Source of the DNA: Leptolyngbya sp. SIOISBB
GTDB lineage: Bacteria > Cyanobacteriota > Cyanobacteriia > Phormidesmidales > Phormidesmidaceae
NCBI GenBank assembly: GCA_010671905.1
Contig: JAAHII010000001.1
Coordinates: forward strand, 4,464,001 to 4,528,000
Length of the DNA: 64,000 nt
Direction of reading: 5' to 3'
The translations under genes and the position numbers were made by a program. This document shows positions 37,601 through 45,180 of the stretch, piece after piece (the first letter of the stretch is position 1; each line of letters starts with the position of its first letter). A model generated the notes under the pieces. It saw only the letters and a program-made list of their open reading frames with translations, was not told where the DNA came from and ran no database searches.

Positions 37601-38394
37601 AACCGATCTTGCGCCAGGCGATCGCGCTGGCCGATCAGTTCTTGCTCTACCATGCGAAAGCGTTCTTCGCGTTCCCGCACGACTTCTAGCTTTTCCAAAG
37701 CTTGCTTGATTTTGCGATCGAAAGAGGCGACGCCCGCGAGTTCATCAATAATTTCTCGGCGCTCGCGGGAGTTCATCGAAATAATGCTGGTGACGTCGCC
37801 CTGCAGTACGACGTTGTAGCCTTCGGGATAGACCCGAAACCGCTGCAGTTGCTCATGCAGTTCGGTCAGGGTGCAAGGATCGCCGTTGATGTAGTAGTTC
37901 GAGGTATATGTTCCCTGATTGGTGACCCGTAAGCGGCGCGTCACCGTCCACTCGCGGGCTGTGGGCAGGGGCACTACTTTATTCTCACTGTCGGAGCTAT
38001 TGGCTTGGACTTCAGCAGAGTCTTCCGCCGTATCGGCCTCATCAGCCTGGGTCGCCTCAATATCGATAGTGTTGTCGACATCCTCTTCGGCAGCGGGTGC
38101 ATTGCGATCAATGATTAAATCGGGAGCGACATCGGTAATGTCGAACGTCACAGTGACGATCGCTTCCGCTGTGGATCGCCGCCCAATGTGAGTCTGATTA
38201 ACGAGATCGGGCAGGCGATCGGCCCGCATACCCCGAGAGCTGGCCAACCCCAGGGCAAACAGCAGCGCATCTAAAATATTCGACTTGCCAGATCCGTTCG
38301 GGCCAGAGATCACCGTGAACCCTGGCAACAGCGGCACCGCAGTCGTGCCACCAAACGACTTGAAATGAGACAGTTCTACGCGCTTAATATGCAC
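34693..38394 (-). CDS. smc: Chromosome segregation protein SMC
   Basis: The ATPase of the SMC-ScpAB condensin, which compacts and separates chromosomes. The 1233-residue product has head part one with Walker A GPNGSGKSN near 32, and an acidic low-complexity insertion near 95-150 as often seen in cyanobacterial SMC. Two long Gln/Ala/Glu-rich coiled coils (about 190-520 and 720-1050) surround a hinge (about 560-690, containing GRLGYLVVENDQVA). Head part two carries the ABC signature LASMSGGEKSLTAL and Walker B YAFDEVDMFLD. It is monocistronic with the PRC-barrel gene behind it. Confidence 0.97.
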   Translation of the reverse strand: MHIKRVELSHFKSFGGTTAVPLLPGFTVISGPNGSGKSNILDALLFALGLASSRGMRADRLPDLVNQTHIGRRSTAEAIVTVTFDITDVAPDLIIDRNAPAAEEDVDNTIDIEATQADEADTAEDSAEVQANSSDSENKVVPLPTAREWTVTRRLRVTNQGTYTSNYYINGDPCTLTELHEQLQRFRVYPEGYNVVLQGDVTSIISMNSRERREIIDELAGVASFDRKIKQALEKLEVVREREERFRMVEQELIGQRDRLAQDRLKAEKYQRLKAELHTRNEWETVLTWRQQQQQVNALRQMIQQDAEAIQQFGVQVRQLEETLQAKAQELDGLNARVKALGEDEHIALQSQLATQEAELRQLQRQQQDLTTASQGTATNLRQGQINLQDQQQTLARLMEEIQVLQQGELVTLTRQQEAAQSALAAKREATSAIASASQAWVEEQTQRRRQIEDLLRTLEPQRSEQVRLQERVSQLTQQIAELTSGVQDLAQQMDGSATPDAEGAAAAGSEVEIQRLAQALADAEQELKIQQETQQRLLQEQRQKQRELDKLEAQTQAIKESQGTQATQILMDSGLPGICGLVAQLGRVDPRFQLALEIAAGGRLGYLVVENDQVASQGIALLKQRRAGRATFLPLNAIRVPRINRIPDWKRPDGLLDYAVDLIDCDDRYRKVFEFVFGSTAVFETLQAARGQIGQQRMVTLDGELLETSGAMTGGSLTKQRGRLHFGTVEAGESEEALALRDRLAEIDQILSRCEQRIAASKVAVKAASEALLEARQQHREQELQTQQAQKQLRQLQQQRAQGEARLAQSQAELTAAQSRLAELAAQLPEQEAELQAQRDALAALEQSQTHSEWQQAQSEVQALEQQLSDRQATLQAAERRLRDFQAQQERTQLAIQQQQQQITAYQQQQTQQEQQQKTFATQQAELNTAMQQIRQQLSALDAKLAEEKGNRDRIEGQYRDQQTQKQQLEWQREKRLETRKERQQQLVVLETEIQTQVAELPDPLPEIPEESDLEAVKKQIRSLQRRIEALEPVNMLALEEYNQTQERLEELSNKLTTLQEERTELLLRIENFTTLRQQAFQEAFDAVNENFSEIFAQLSDGDGYLQLDDPQDPFNGGLNLVAHPKGKPVRRLASMSGGEKSLTALSFIFALQRYRPSPFYAFDEVDMFLDGANVERLSKMIKQQAQQAQFIVVSLRRPMIEAAQRTIGVTQARGAYTQVLGISLEPKSASV

Positions 38395-38947
38395 TGGCCA
38401 GAGCTTGAGCGGTTAAAACAAATGTACTTAATTGATTCGCGAATGACAAGGTGGATTTTAGAAGTTGCACAGAGGTACAAGAACCTTCTTAAACAGTAGT
38501 GGGAGTCTCGCCATCCATAGCCTTTAATGAGTATCAATAGCTGATCCACATATAGCGCCTTGGCTCAAGATACTAGCCTATTTTGTCCATATGGAGTGCT
38601 ATTGACTAAATTTAAAGTGGCAATTTCGAAGAAGCGACGCCTAAGTTTACTGTCAGCTGACCAGAAATGCCACCAAAATTTTGACGGCTAGTGCTTGATC
38701 TCGCCTACGTGGGAGTAGATTGTCGGCTGGGCACCTGAACGCTGAGTAAAGATGGGGAAATGCCTACTGCTGATCGGGCGTAGAGAGATGATTTGCTCTG
38801 TAGTTAGAAACCAATACTTTTAGGTTCTACTGTGAAGGTAGGTTCTACTGTGAAGGTAGGTTCTACTGTGAAGGACGTTCTTGCCCATTTGCCCATGTCT
38901 GAACGACAGCTTGAGATGAGGCGATCTTCGCTACACTGCATCTATCT
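38395..38947. other. Intergenic region with 18-base tandem repeat
   Basis: No gene is seen between smc (minus) and the Uma2 gene (plus). A tandem triplication lies at 38821-38874, listed separately. It marks the left border of the accessory island with the NACHT gene. Confidence 0.5.
38821..38874. repeat. Three perfect 18-base tandem repeats
   Basis: The unit TAGGTTCTACTGTGAAGG is present three times without gaps or mismatches. It lies about 75-130 bases upstream of the Uma2 gene. Three copies without spacers exclude a CRISPR array. Confidence 0.85.
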
Positions 38948-38965
38948 ATGTTGTTGAGACGGTAT

Positions 38966-39544
38966 ATGGTATCGACGACAGAGCCACAGGTACATGTGTG
39001 GACTAGAGATGAATACTATCGGCTTGCAGACCTCAACTTTTTTCAGGGGCGGCGAGTTGAACTGGTTGAGGGGCAAGTGATCGATATGGCTGCCATGAAA
39101 AGCCCCCATGCGATCGCGATTGACCTCATCGATGCTGCTCTTAGAAACGTTTTCGGCAGCAACTACTACATCCGTCAACAAAAGCCCTTTGTGGTTAGCG
39201 ACATTTCTGAACCAGAGCCTGATATTGCGGTAGTTCCCGGTTCCATTCGCGACTATGCCGATGCTCACCCCACAACAGCAGCCCTGATTATCGAAGTCGC
39301 TGACACCTCGCTGCGCTATGACCGCAAGGTAAAAGGCAGCCTCTACGCCAAAGCGAGGATTGCCGAATATTGGATTTTGAACTTGGGTGATCGTCTACTA
39401 GAGGTCTATCGGAATCCAGAGGTTGATAATGCTGCTGACTATGGCTTCAGCTATGACACAAAACACGAGTATTCGTCTGAGCAGGTCGTTTCGTCCGTTG
39501 CCGGTATAGAAACCGCGATCGCGATTGTTGATTTACTGCCATAA
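38966..39544 (+). CDS. Uma2 family endonuclease-like protein (DUF820)
   Basis: The product is 192 residues from ATG 38966; ATG 38948 would add six. The PD-(D/E)XK-like core is visible: VELVEGQVIDM with the first Glu, EPDIAVVPG with the active-site Asp, IIEVADTSLRYDRKVKGSLYAKARIAEYWIL with Glu and Lys. Uma2 proteins are very abundant in cyanobacteria, often near mobile or defence genes. The cellular role is not established. It is followed after 41 bases by a convergent small membrane gene and then a NACHT gene. Confidence 0.88.
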   Translation: MVSTTEPQVHVWTRDEYYRLADLNFFQGRRVELVEGQVIDMAAMKSPHAIAIDLIDAALRNVFGSNYYIRQQKPFVVSDISEPEPDIAVVPGSIRDYADAHPTTAALIIEVADTSLRYDRKVKGSLYAKARIAEYWILNLGDRLLEVYRNPEVDNAADYGFSYDTKHEYSSEQVVSSVAGIETAIAIVDLLP

Positions 39545-39585
39545 AGACACAGAAAGATGCTGAAATGCGTCAGCATTGTCGCGAC

Positions 39586-39804
39586 TTAGAGGGAATCAGA
39601 ATCTTCAGTCGTCATCCGACTGCTCAACAAGCCAAACAGGGTGGTTGTGCCCATGGTCCACATGGCGATCGCGCTGTCAAAAATACGGTCTTGCGAGTCG
39701 GTTAAGGTGGGTTGCCCAGATAAATGGAGGGCAGTGCCGCCGGAAACGAGGGTGAGCGATAGCACGGCAACGAAGGCGTATTTAAAAGCTGATGGCGACT
39801 TCAT
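39586..39804 (-). CDS. Small two-helix membrane protein
   Basis: The product is 72 residues. The first membrane helix is at about 8-28 (FKYAFVAVLSLTLVSGGTALHL), the second at about 44-62 (AIAMWTMGTTTLFGLLSS). The two are linked by a polar SGQPTLTDSQDRIFD loop. Similar short proteins occur in other cyanobacteria as far as I recall, with no known function. It lies back-to-back with the NACHT gene, about 190 bases away. Confidence 0.6.
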   Translation of the reverse strand: MKSPSAFKYAFVAVLSLTLVSGGTALHLSGQPTLTDSQDRIFDSAIAMWTMGTTTLFGLLSSRMTTEDSDSL

Positions 39805-39996
39805 AATGAACTCCTTGAATTAGTTGGATGAGTCCATCTTCTTGAAGAAGCCGCTCAAGTTCAGCGCTCATAAGGGTTTCGGAGCGGATGACTTGAGGAT
39901 GAGTTGAGGGTGAGTTTAGACTCTCTAAAACTATCGAAAATCCAACTCTGTCAATTTGGGTTGAGTAAAATTGTGGGCAAGCAACGAGAGGACGGC

Positions 39997-42339
39997 ATGG
40001 CAGCGCGATCGCTCACGGCAACCCCCAACGGCATTGAACAAATCAATCGCGCGTTAACCGCAAGGAAATGGTCGCGAGATGATCTCTGGAAGGCATGCGA
40101 CTGTAGTCGTCAGCCCGCCATCAAGTTTTGCTCTGGAAAGTCCGTCAGTAAAAAACTCTTCGTCAGTTTTTGTGAGGCATTAAAGCTGGACTGGGAAGAA
40201 GTTGCGGGGGGCAAAACATCTACGCCTGTCCCAGACTCGGCTGAAGTGCAGACAGATATTGACGAGATCGTCCAAATCATTCGCGAAAAGGTGCATGCCG
40301 ACATTCATCACCGCTGCGGCACGATGCGCGTGCTGGATATGGAGCAGCCTATCGGCATTAGTGATATTTACACCAGCGTCAACATCCTCGAAAAGCTTTC
40401 GGGACGGCGACGGCTAGGGCTCGATGATTTACTGCAAAACTGCGACCTAGAGAACTTTGATCGCTTCAGGCTGGGCCAAGTGCGTCATGAGCGAGTGCCG
40501 GGGCTGGAAGCGGTGGAACGCTATAGCAAGCTGATGATTTTGGGTAAGCCGGGGGCAGGCAAAACTACCTTTATGAAGCGGCTAGCAACGCTGTGTAATC
40601 AGGGGGAGTTTCAACCGCATCGAGTGCCCGTGTTGATCACGTTGAAAGAGTTTGCCGAGGCAAAGGGACAGCCAGGGCTACAGGCTTACATCAGCCAGCA
40701 TTGGAAAGTTTGCAAAATCAACGATGCTGAAGCATTGGCGCAAATTCTAGGGCAGGGACAAGCACTGATTTTACTGGATGGATTGGACGAGGTGCAGGAA
40801 ACGGATCATGACCGCATCTTGCAGGAAATCAAAGCCTTTACCGGCGAGTATAACGATTGCCAGTTTGTGATGACCTGCCGCATTGCCGCACGGGAATACA
40901 CCTTTCAGCAGTTTACGGAAGTGGAGGTGGCGGACTTCAACGAAGACCAGATTACGGAATTTGCGACGAAGTGGTTTAAGGCGAAGCGAGATCCGGAGAA
41001 GGGCAAGACCTTCATCCAACGGCTCAAAGACAATCAGCCGATTCAAGAGCTGGCGACGAATCCGTTGCTGTTGACGCTGCTCTGCCTGGTGTTTGGCGAA
41101 GCAGCGGACTTTCCCGCCAACCGCTCAGAGCTTTACAAAGAAGGGCTGGATGTGCTGCTGAAAAAGTGGGACGCCAAGCGCAACATTGCGCGTGATCAGG
41201 TTTACAAAAAGCTGTCGCTGAAGCGCAAAGAAGATCTGCTGAGCCAACTGGCCTTTGCTACCTTTACCCAGGGTGACTACTTCTTTAAGCAGTCAGTGGT
41301 GGAGCAGCACATCCTCGACTACATTCGCCATTTGCCGGGAGCTCAGGAAGATGAGGAAGCGCTGCAGCTGGATAGTGAAGCGGTGCTGAAATCCATCGAG
41401 GCTCAACATGGCCTGTTAGTTGAGCGAGCCCGTAGCATTTACTCATTCTCCCACCTAACTTTTCAGGAATATTTCACCGCTAGGCAAATCACTCGACCCA
41501 CCTCTCAACTGCCGTCAACGCTGGCAGATTTGGCCCAGCATTTGACGGAAAAGCGCTATCGCGAAATCTTTTTGCTCACCGTCGGCATGTTGCCAGAAGC
41601 CGATGACTCGTTAATGTTAATGAAACAGCAGGTCGATTTAATCTTTGCTAACGATTTAGACCTTCAGACTTTTCTGACTTTGGCCGATAAAAAATCCAGA
41701 GCTATTGAGGCTTCTTACAAATCTGTAGCGGTTCGTGCCCTTTATTTTGGCATCAATTATGGCTTTGTCTCCGACAACTACTTTGTCAGTAGTTTGAACC
41801 TTGCAAGAACTCTTGACCAAGCTCTTGACAGGGATATTGCTGATGATTTTATGCTCTCCATTTCTCATGATCGTGACCTTTTCCTCGATCTTTTTCTTTA
41901 CACTTTCTTCTTCCACAGGCTTTTTGACAACACTAGTACACTTTTCAAAAACCTCGAACTCGTTGCAGAACAAGCCGACGTTAACGATTCCGAATTGAAA
42001 TTCAAACTGAGAGCCCTAGGAGCTCAGCTACCTAACCTAGACAACCCTAATGCTTGTAGACAATGGCAGTACAGGAAGGAGGGACAAGATTGGGCTGCTA
42101 AGCTGCGCGCTGTGATCGTAAAACATCGCAACTTTGGTCATGACTGGCAGTTTATCGAGACACAAAAAAACAAACTGCAACAGTACTATGACGCTAACAA
42201 GCTACTGGTCGATTGCCTCAACAGCGACTGCTACGTCACTAAAGCCACCCGGCAGTACATCGAAGACACCCTGCTATTACCCATGAGCGAGATTGAGAAG
42301 AAGAATTCGGAAGTCGGAGTTCGGAAATCGGAAAGTTAG
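39997..42339 (+). CDS. NACHT-domain NTPase with N-terminal helix-turn-helix (bacterial NLR-like)
   Basis: The product is 780 residues from ATG 39997, chosen because GAGAGG lies about five bases upstream. Residues about 10-70 form an Xre-like HTH (EQINRALTARKWSRDDLWKACDCSRQPAIKF). The NACHT core has Walker A GKPGAGKTT at 183-191 and Walker B LILLDGLDE near 257-265. It also has the sensor region FVMTCRIAARE, the winged-helix part and the FSHLTFQEYFTAR motif. The C-terminal region contains NKLLVDCLNSDCYVT, the NCH-type Cys-rich end known from cyanobacterial NACHT proteins. Some bacterial NACHT proteins give phage defence; here that is inferred from family. The last ten residues are encoded by an STRR repeat. 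Confidence 0.88.
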   Translation: MAARSLTATPNGIEQINRALTARKWSRDDLWKACDCSRQPAIKFCSGKSVSKKLFVSFCEALKLDWEEVAGGKTSTPVPDSAEVQTDIDEIVQIIREKVHADIHHRCGTMRVLDMEQPIGISDIYTSVNILEKLSGRRRLGLDDLLQNCDLENFDRFRLGQVRHERVPGLEAVERYSKLMILGKPGAGKTTFMKRLATLCNQGEFQPHRVPVLITLKEFAEAKGQPGLQAYISQHWKVCKINDAEALAQILGQGQALILLDGLDEVQETDHDRILQEIKAFTGEYNDCQFVMTCRIAAREYTFQQFTEVEVADFNEDQITEFATKWFKAKRDPEKGKTFIQRLKDNQPIQELATNPLLLTLLCLVFGEAADFPANRSELYKEGLDVLLKKWDAKRNIARDQVYKKLSLKRKEDLLSQLAFATFTQGDYFFKQSVVEQHILDYIRHLPGAQEDEEALQLDSEAVLKSIEAQHGLLVERARSIYSFSHLTFQEYFTARQITRPTSQLPSTLADLAQHLTEKRYREIFLLTVGMLPEADDSLMLMKQQVDLIFANDLDLQTFLTLADKKSRAIEASYKSVAVRALYFGINYGFVSDNYFVSSLNLARTLDQALDRDIADDFMLSISHDRDLFLDLFLYTFFFHRLFDNTSTLFKNLELVAEQADVNDSELKFKLRALGAQLPNLDNPNACRQWQYRKEGQDWAAKLRAVIVKHRNFGHDWQFIETQKNKLQQYYDANKLLVDCLNSDCYVTKATRQYIEDTLLLPMSEIEKKNSEVGVRKSES
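42306..42333. repeat. Heptanucleotide short tandem repeat, copy 2, inside the NACHT 3' end
   Basis: Four units TTCGGAA, GTCGGAG, TTCGGAA, ATCGGAA, the reverse complement of TTCCGAN. The array ends one codon before the stop of the NACHT gene and encodes its last residues SEVGVRKSE. It matches the array at 27448-27482 in reverse. Confidence 0.65.
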
Positions 42340-42599
42340 AGGAGCGCGGCGGTTATGCGGGTAGTGCTGGCATTGGCTCTAGTTGGTCATCTTCGTAGAG
42401 AGTTGTGATCTGTCTAAACAAATTCCAGGCTTTTCAATCAATGTCCCTTCGTTCCGGCAATCCTGTGAAGGCATTGTGCTGCGACGAGAGCAAAATGCGT
42501 GGCTGATTTCCCTTGCTCCTGAGTGCCCTCGATTTCGTATCTCCGGCTGCCCCGATCGCACCCCCAGACTTCTAGAATAGAGACCAACCAATATCTGGA

Positions 42600-42985
42600 A
42601 GGACTGTGACGGTTACCCCCTTCCGACCCACGGCTGACCCCATTGATTTGTTGACCGATGAGCCCTTTCAGCCTGCGTCTTGTCCCCATGCGTCGCGGCA
42701 AACGCTCGAAACTCATCCCAGTCGGTAATTTTATGACTATGACCCCGCTGGTAACCTTGCGGCGCGGCGATGGTCCCACTCGCGCGATATCGGTTATGCC
42801 ACTCGGTCAGAGTGGTCGTGCCAATGCCCATCAACCGACTGACAGAGGCTTTAGAGTGCCCCGCTTCGAGGGCCGCAACCGCTTTCTGGCGGAGGTCAAG
42901 ACTATACGGGGCAGGTATCGGCAGGGCTCTAAACTGTCCTCCACTTCAACCGACCTGACCCTTCTAAGGATTGCTATAGCAAGTG
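42600..42985 (-). pseudogene. IS630-family transposase remnant
   Basis: On the minus strand, from about 42924 down, the frame reads PAPYSLDLRQKAVAALEAGH, the N-terminal helix-turn-helix of IS630-type transposases. It continues to KITDWDEFRAFAATHGDKTQAE and then loses similarity; the DDE catalytic domain is absent. No ATG begins the frame. An end-like sequence AAGGATTGCTATAGCAAG lies at 42966-42983, resembling the terminal inverted repeats of such elements. The remnant sits between the NACHT gene and the two-partner secretion locus. The rest of 42340-43113 holds nothing else I can name. Confidence 0.75.
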
Positions 42986-43113
42986 TCCCGTTGGCCCACA
43001 CCCGACAGTCTCATTTTGCTCGATGGGCATCCGTCAAGAGTGGAGAGGGAAATTTGGGTGTCTAGATTTTTCTCTCAGCGATTGGCCGACAGTATCGGAT
43101 CTTTGCCATCTCC

Positions 43114-44790
43114 CTAAAACTGGTAATTCAATGAGAAATAGAACTGTACTCCAGTATCGGTATCACCAGGTTCATCCAGCTCTAATAAGGGGACGCCCAC
43201 ATCAAATCGGGCATTGAGTCCTGGCAGGGGATCGACGATTAACCCAACACCTGTGCCCCAAAGAAAGTTATTGTTCGTGGGTTGGTTAGAGGTATCTTCA
43301 AACCAAACCGCTCCTAGATCCATGAATGGTACCGCCTGAAACAGCGGACTGTTATCGACATTTCGCTGCAGTACGATGCGATTCTCCATGGAAAAAAGCA
43401 CCCCATTGTCTCCCGCCCGAGCGTTTTGGTTAAAGCCCCGCACAGACTGCCCCCCACCGATCAAAAAAGCCTCACTGCCCAGCAGCGAATCGTTGGCCAA
43501 TTGCACGTCGCCCCGCAAAATCAGTAGATTATCGGGGTTCAGTACCTGGATTCGTTGCACCTGACCCCGCCAGGCAAAAAACTGACCGTCGGCGTCTGGT
43601 GAGGGGTTATCCGTCGCGTTAAAGAGGGTTGTGCCCAGGCTAAATTTAGATCGTGCTGCCCATGCCCCGGCGCGATCGCGTCGCAGGTAATCCTGAGAAA
43701 ATTGCACCACGCTGGTCACGCTGGGCACTGTAATGGTATCGAGAATAACGCTTTCGCCATCGCGGTGGCGGAACCCCAAAGAGAGCCCCAGTTCCTCTCG
43801 TGGGGTACGAATGAGGGGATAGCGGAACTCGCCCTCGTAGATGAAGGTCTGCCCTTCAATATCCAACGCGAAGGCGGGGTTGTCCTCGTCGGTAATTTCA
43901 AAATCTTCATAGGTCAGCCCCAAGCGCAGAGTGCTGTTGTTGGATGCGATGGGTACTTGATAGCCCAAGTTATAGGCTTGAGCCCCACCTGTCGTGGTTG
44001 TGCTCACAGTCGCGATGGCGATATCCCCTGGTATTACTAAGCCTCGATATTGCAGTTGGGTCCCCACACGGACGCGCCCTACACTGCTGGGAGAGTAGGC
44101 ATCACTAAAGACCTGCCCCTGGAAGGGATTAGCTTCCTCTACCCGTACTGATAAAAGACTGGTGCCTGGAGCCCTGCCCGGTGCCAGATCGGCCTGTACC
44201 GAATCAAAGACGCCTTCCAACTCTAGAAGTTGCAGGGCGTCTTCTAGCTCTAGCTGGTTTAGGGGGGCCGTGCTGGCGCGGTTAAGGCGGCTGGTGATAT
44301 AGGTTTGGTAGCGATCAGATCCCTCGATGGTGATATCTGCTAGCTTCCCCTCTAACACTTCCAGCATGACTCTGCCATCGATCAGGGTTTGCTCGGGAAT
44401 ACGCACCTGAGTGGTAATGTACCCCGCGTTCAGATAGCGCTGGTTGAGTTCTGCGGCCAAGCCCTGGAGTTCTGCCAGGGTCGTGGTGCGGTTTTCAAAC
44501 GGGGCAACCAATGCAGCCAACTCTTCTGGGGTAAAGACAGTACTACCGACCACTTGAATTTGAGTAACTGCAATGGGGATAGCCTCTGAGGATGGCGTAT
44601 CTGGTGTCGCTGGCGTATCTAGGGGCTCTGGGGTTTCTAAGGGGGCTTCGTCCGGCAAAGGTGCTGGTACGGGTAGCGGGTCAACTTGAGGATTGGCCTG
44701 GGCATAGGGCACCTGAGCCTGGACTGGGGCCATAAAACTCAGACAGACAACCCCTGTGGTCAGGATACAGACATGAAAACACATGGGCAT
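43114..44790 (-). CDS. Two-partner secretion outer-membrane transporter (TpsB, ShlB/FhaC/HecB family)
   Basis: A 558-residue Omp85-superfamily pore that exports the TpsA adhesin encoded upstream. A signal peptide (1-25, ending VQAQ) and a Pro-rich spacer lead to two POTRA domains (about 70-210, beginning IAVTQIQVVGSTVFTPEEL). A 16-strand beta-barrel follows, with the conserved loop-6 motif SVRGF near 440. It ends in Phe (SLNYQF), the usual signal for BAM insertion. It lies 162 bases after the small ORF and 367 bases after tpsA, all minus strand, so one operon is likely. Confidence 0.93.
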   Translation of the reverse strand: MPMCFHVCILTTGVVCLSFMAPVQAQVPYAQANPQVDPLPVPAPLPDEAPLETPEPLDTPATPDTPSSEAIPIAVTQIQVVGSTVFTPEELAALVAPFENRTTTLAELQGLAAELNQRYLNAGYITTQVRIPEQTLIDGRVMLEVLEGKLADITIEGSDRYQTYITSRLNRASTAPLNQLELEDALQLLELEGVFDSVQADLAPGRAPGTSLLSVRVEEANPFQGQVFSDAYSPSSVGRVRVGTQLQYRGLVIPGDIAIATVSTTTTGGAQAYNLGYQVPIASNNSTLRLGLTYEDFEITDEDNPAFALDIEGQTFIYEGEFRYPLIRTPREELGLSLGFRHRDGESVILDTITVPSVTSVVQFSQDYLRRDRAGAWAARSKFSLGTTLFNATDNPSPDADGQFFAWRGQVQRIQVLNPDNLLILRGDVQLANDSLLGSEAFLIGGGQSVRGFNQNARAGDNGVLFSMENRIVLQRNVDNSPLFQAVPFMDLGAVWFEDTSNQPTNNNFLWGTGVGLIVDPLPGLNARFDVGVPLLELDEPGDTDTGVQFYFSLNYQF

Positions 44791-44952
44791 GAGTTGCCTC
44801 CAGATAAATACTTACGCCAACGCCATTACAAAGTCATGTGCAAATCCATGTCGCCTCCTTTCCACTTGTTTTCTCAAGCTTTGCCAACTCTCGCAGGCGT
44901 TGGCCTATAACCCGTCATACTTCATGAATCGCCACAAAAATCCGATGTGATT

Positions 44953-45180
44953 TCACTCAGGGGCATCAGCGAGCAACTCCCCAAGCAATGCCAACTCATT
45001 TTTAATGACTGCAAGACGCGCTTGATTGTTCAGCTTCTGACCACAGGTTGGTGAGGCAAAGAGGTTCCGGAAAGCGGCGATCGCGCCGGGGCAATCGCAG
45101 TGGAAAATCCCGGCCCAATACCACAGCAATTGAGCTACACCTTGTCTTAAATTGTCTTTAGTCAACTGAACTGAGGGCAT
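44953..45180 (-). CDS. Small ORF between tpsA and tpsB
   Basis: The product is 75 residues, overlapping the tpsA stop by 23 bases and ending 162 bases before tpsB. The frame MPSVQLTKDNLRQGVAQLL begins within the tpsA 3' end, suggesting translational coupling. It contains three Cys (HCDCPG and PTCGQ) and is helical. I do not recognise it. It could be a real small accessory protein or a leftover of the operon; there is no independent Shine-Dalgarno. Confidence 0.4.
   Translation of the reverse strand: MPSVQLTKDNLRQGVAQLLWYWAGIFHCDCPGAIAAFRNLFASPTCGQKLNNQARLAVIKNELALLGELLADAPE

Noticed and set aside
38821-38874. CRISPR array
   Set aside because: Units are directly adjacent without spacers and only three in number.
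42438-42779. 113-codon minus-strand frame over the transposase remnant
   Set aside because: It runs in a different frame from the recognisable IS630 helix-turn-helix, and its translation has no similarity.
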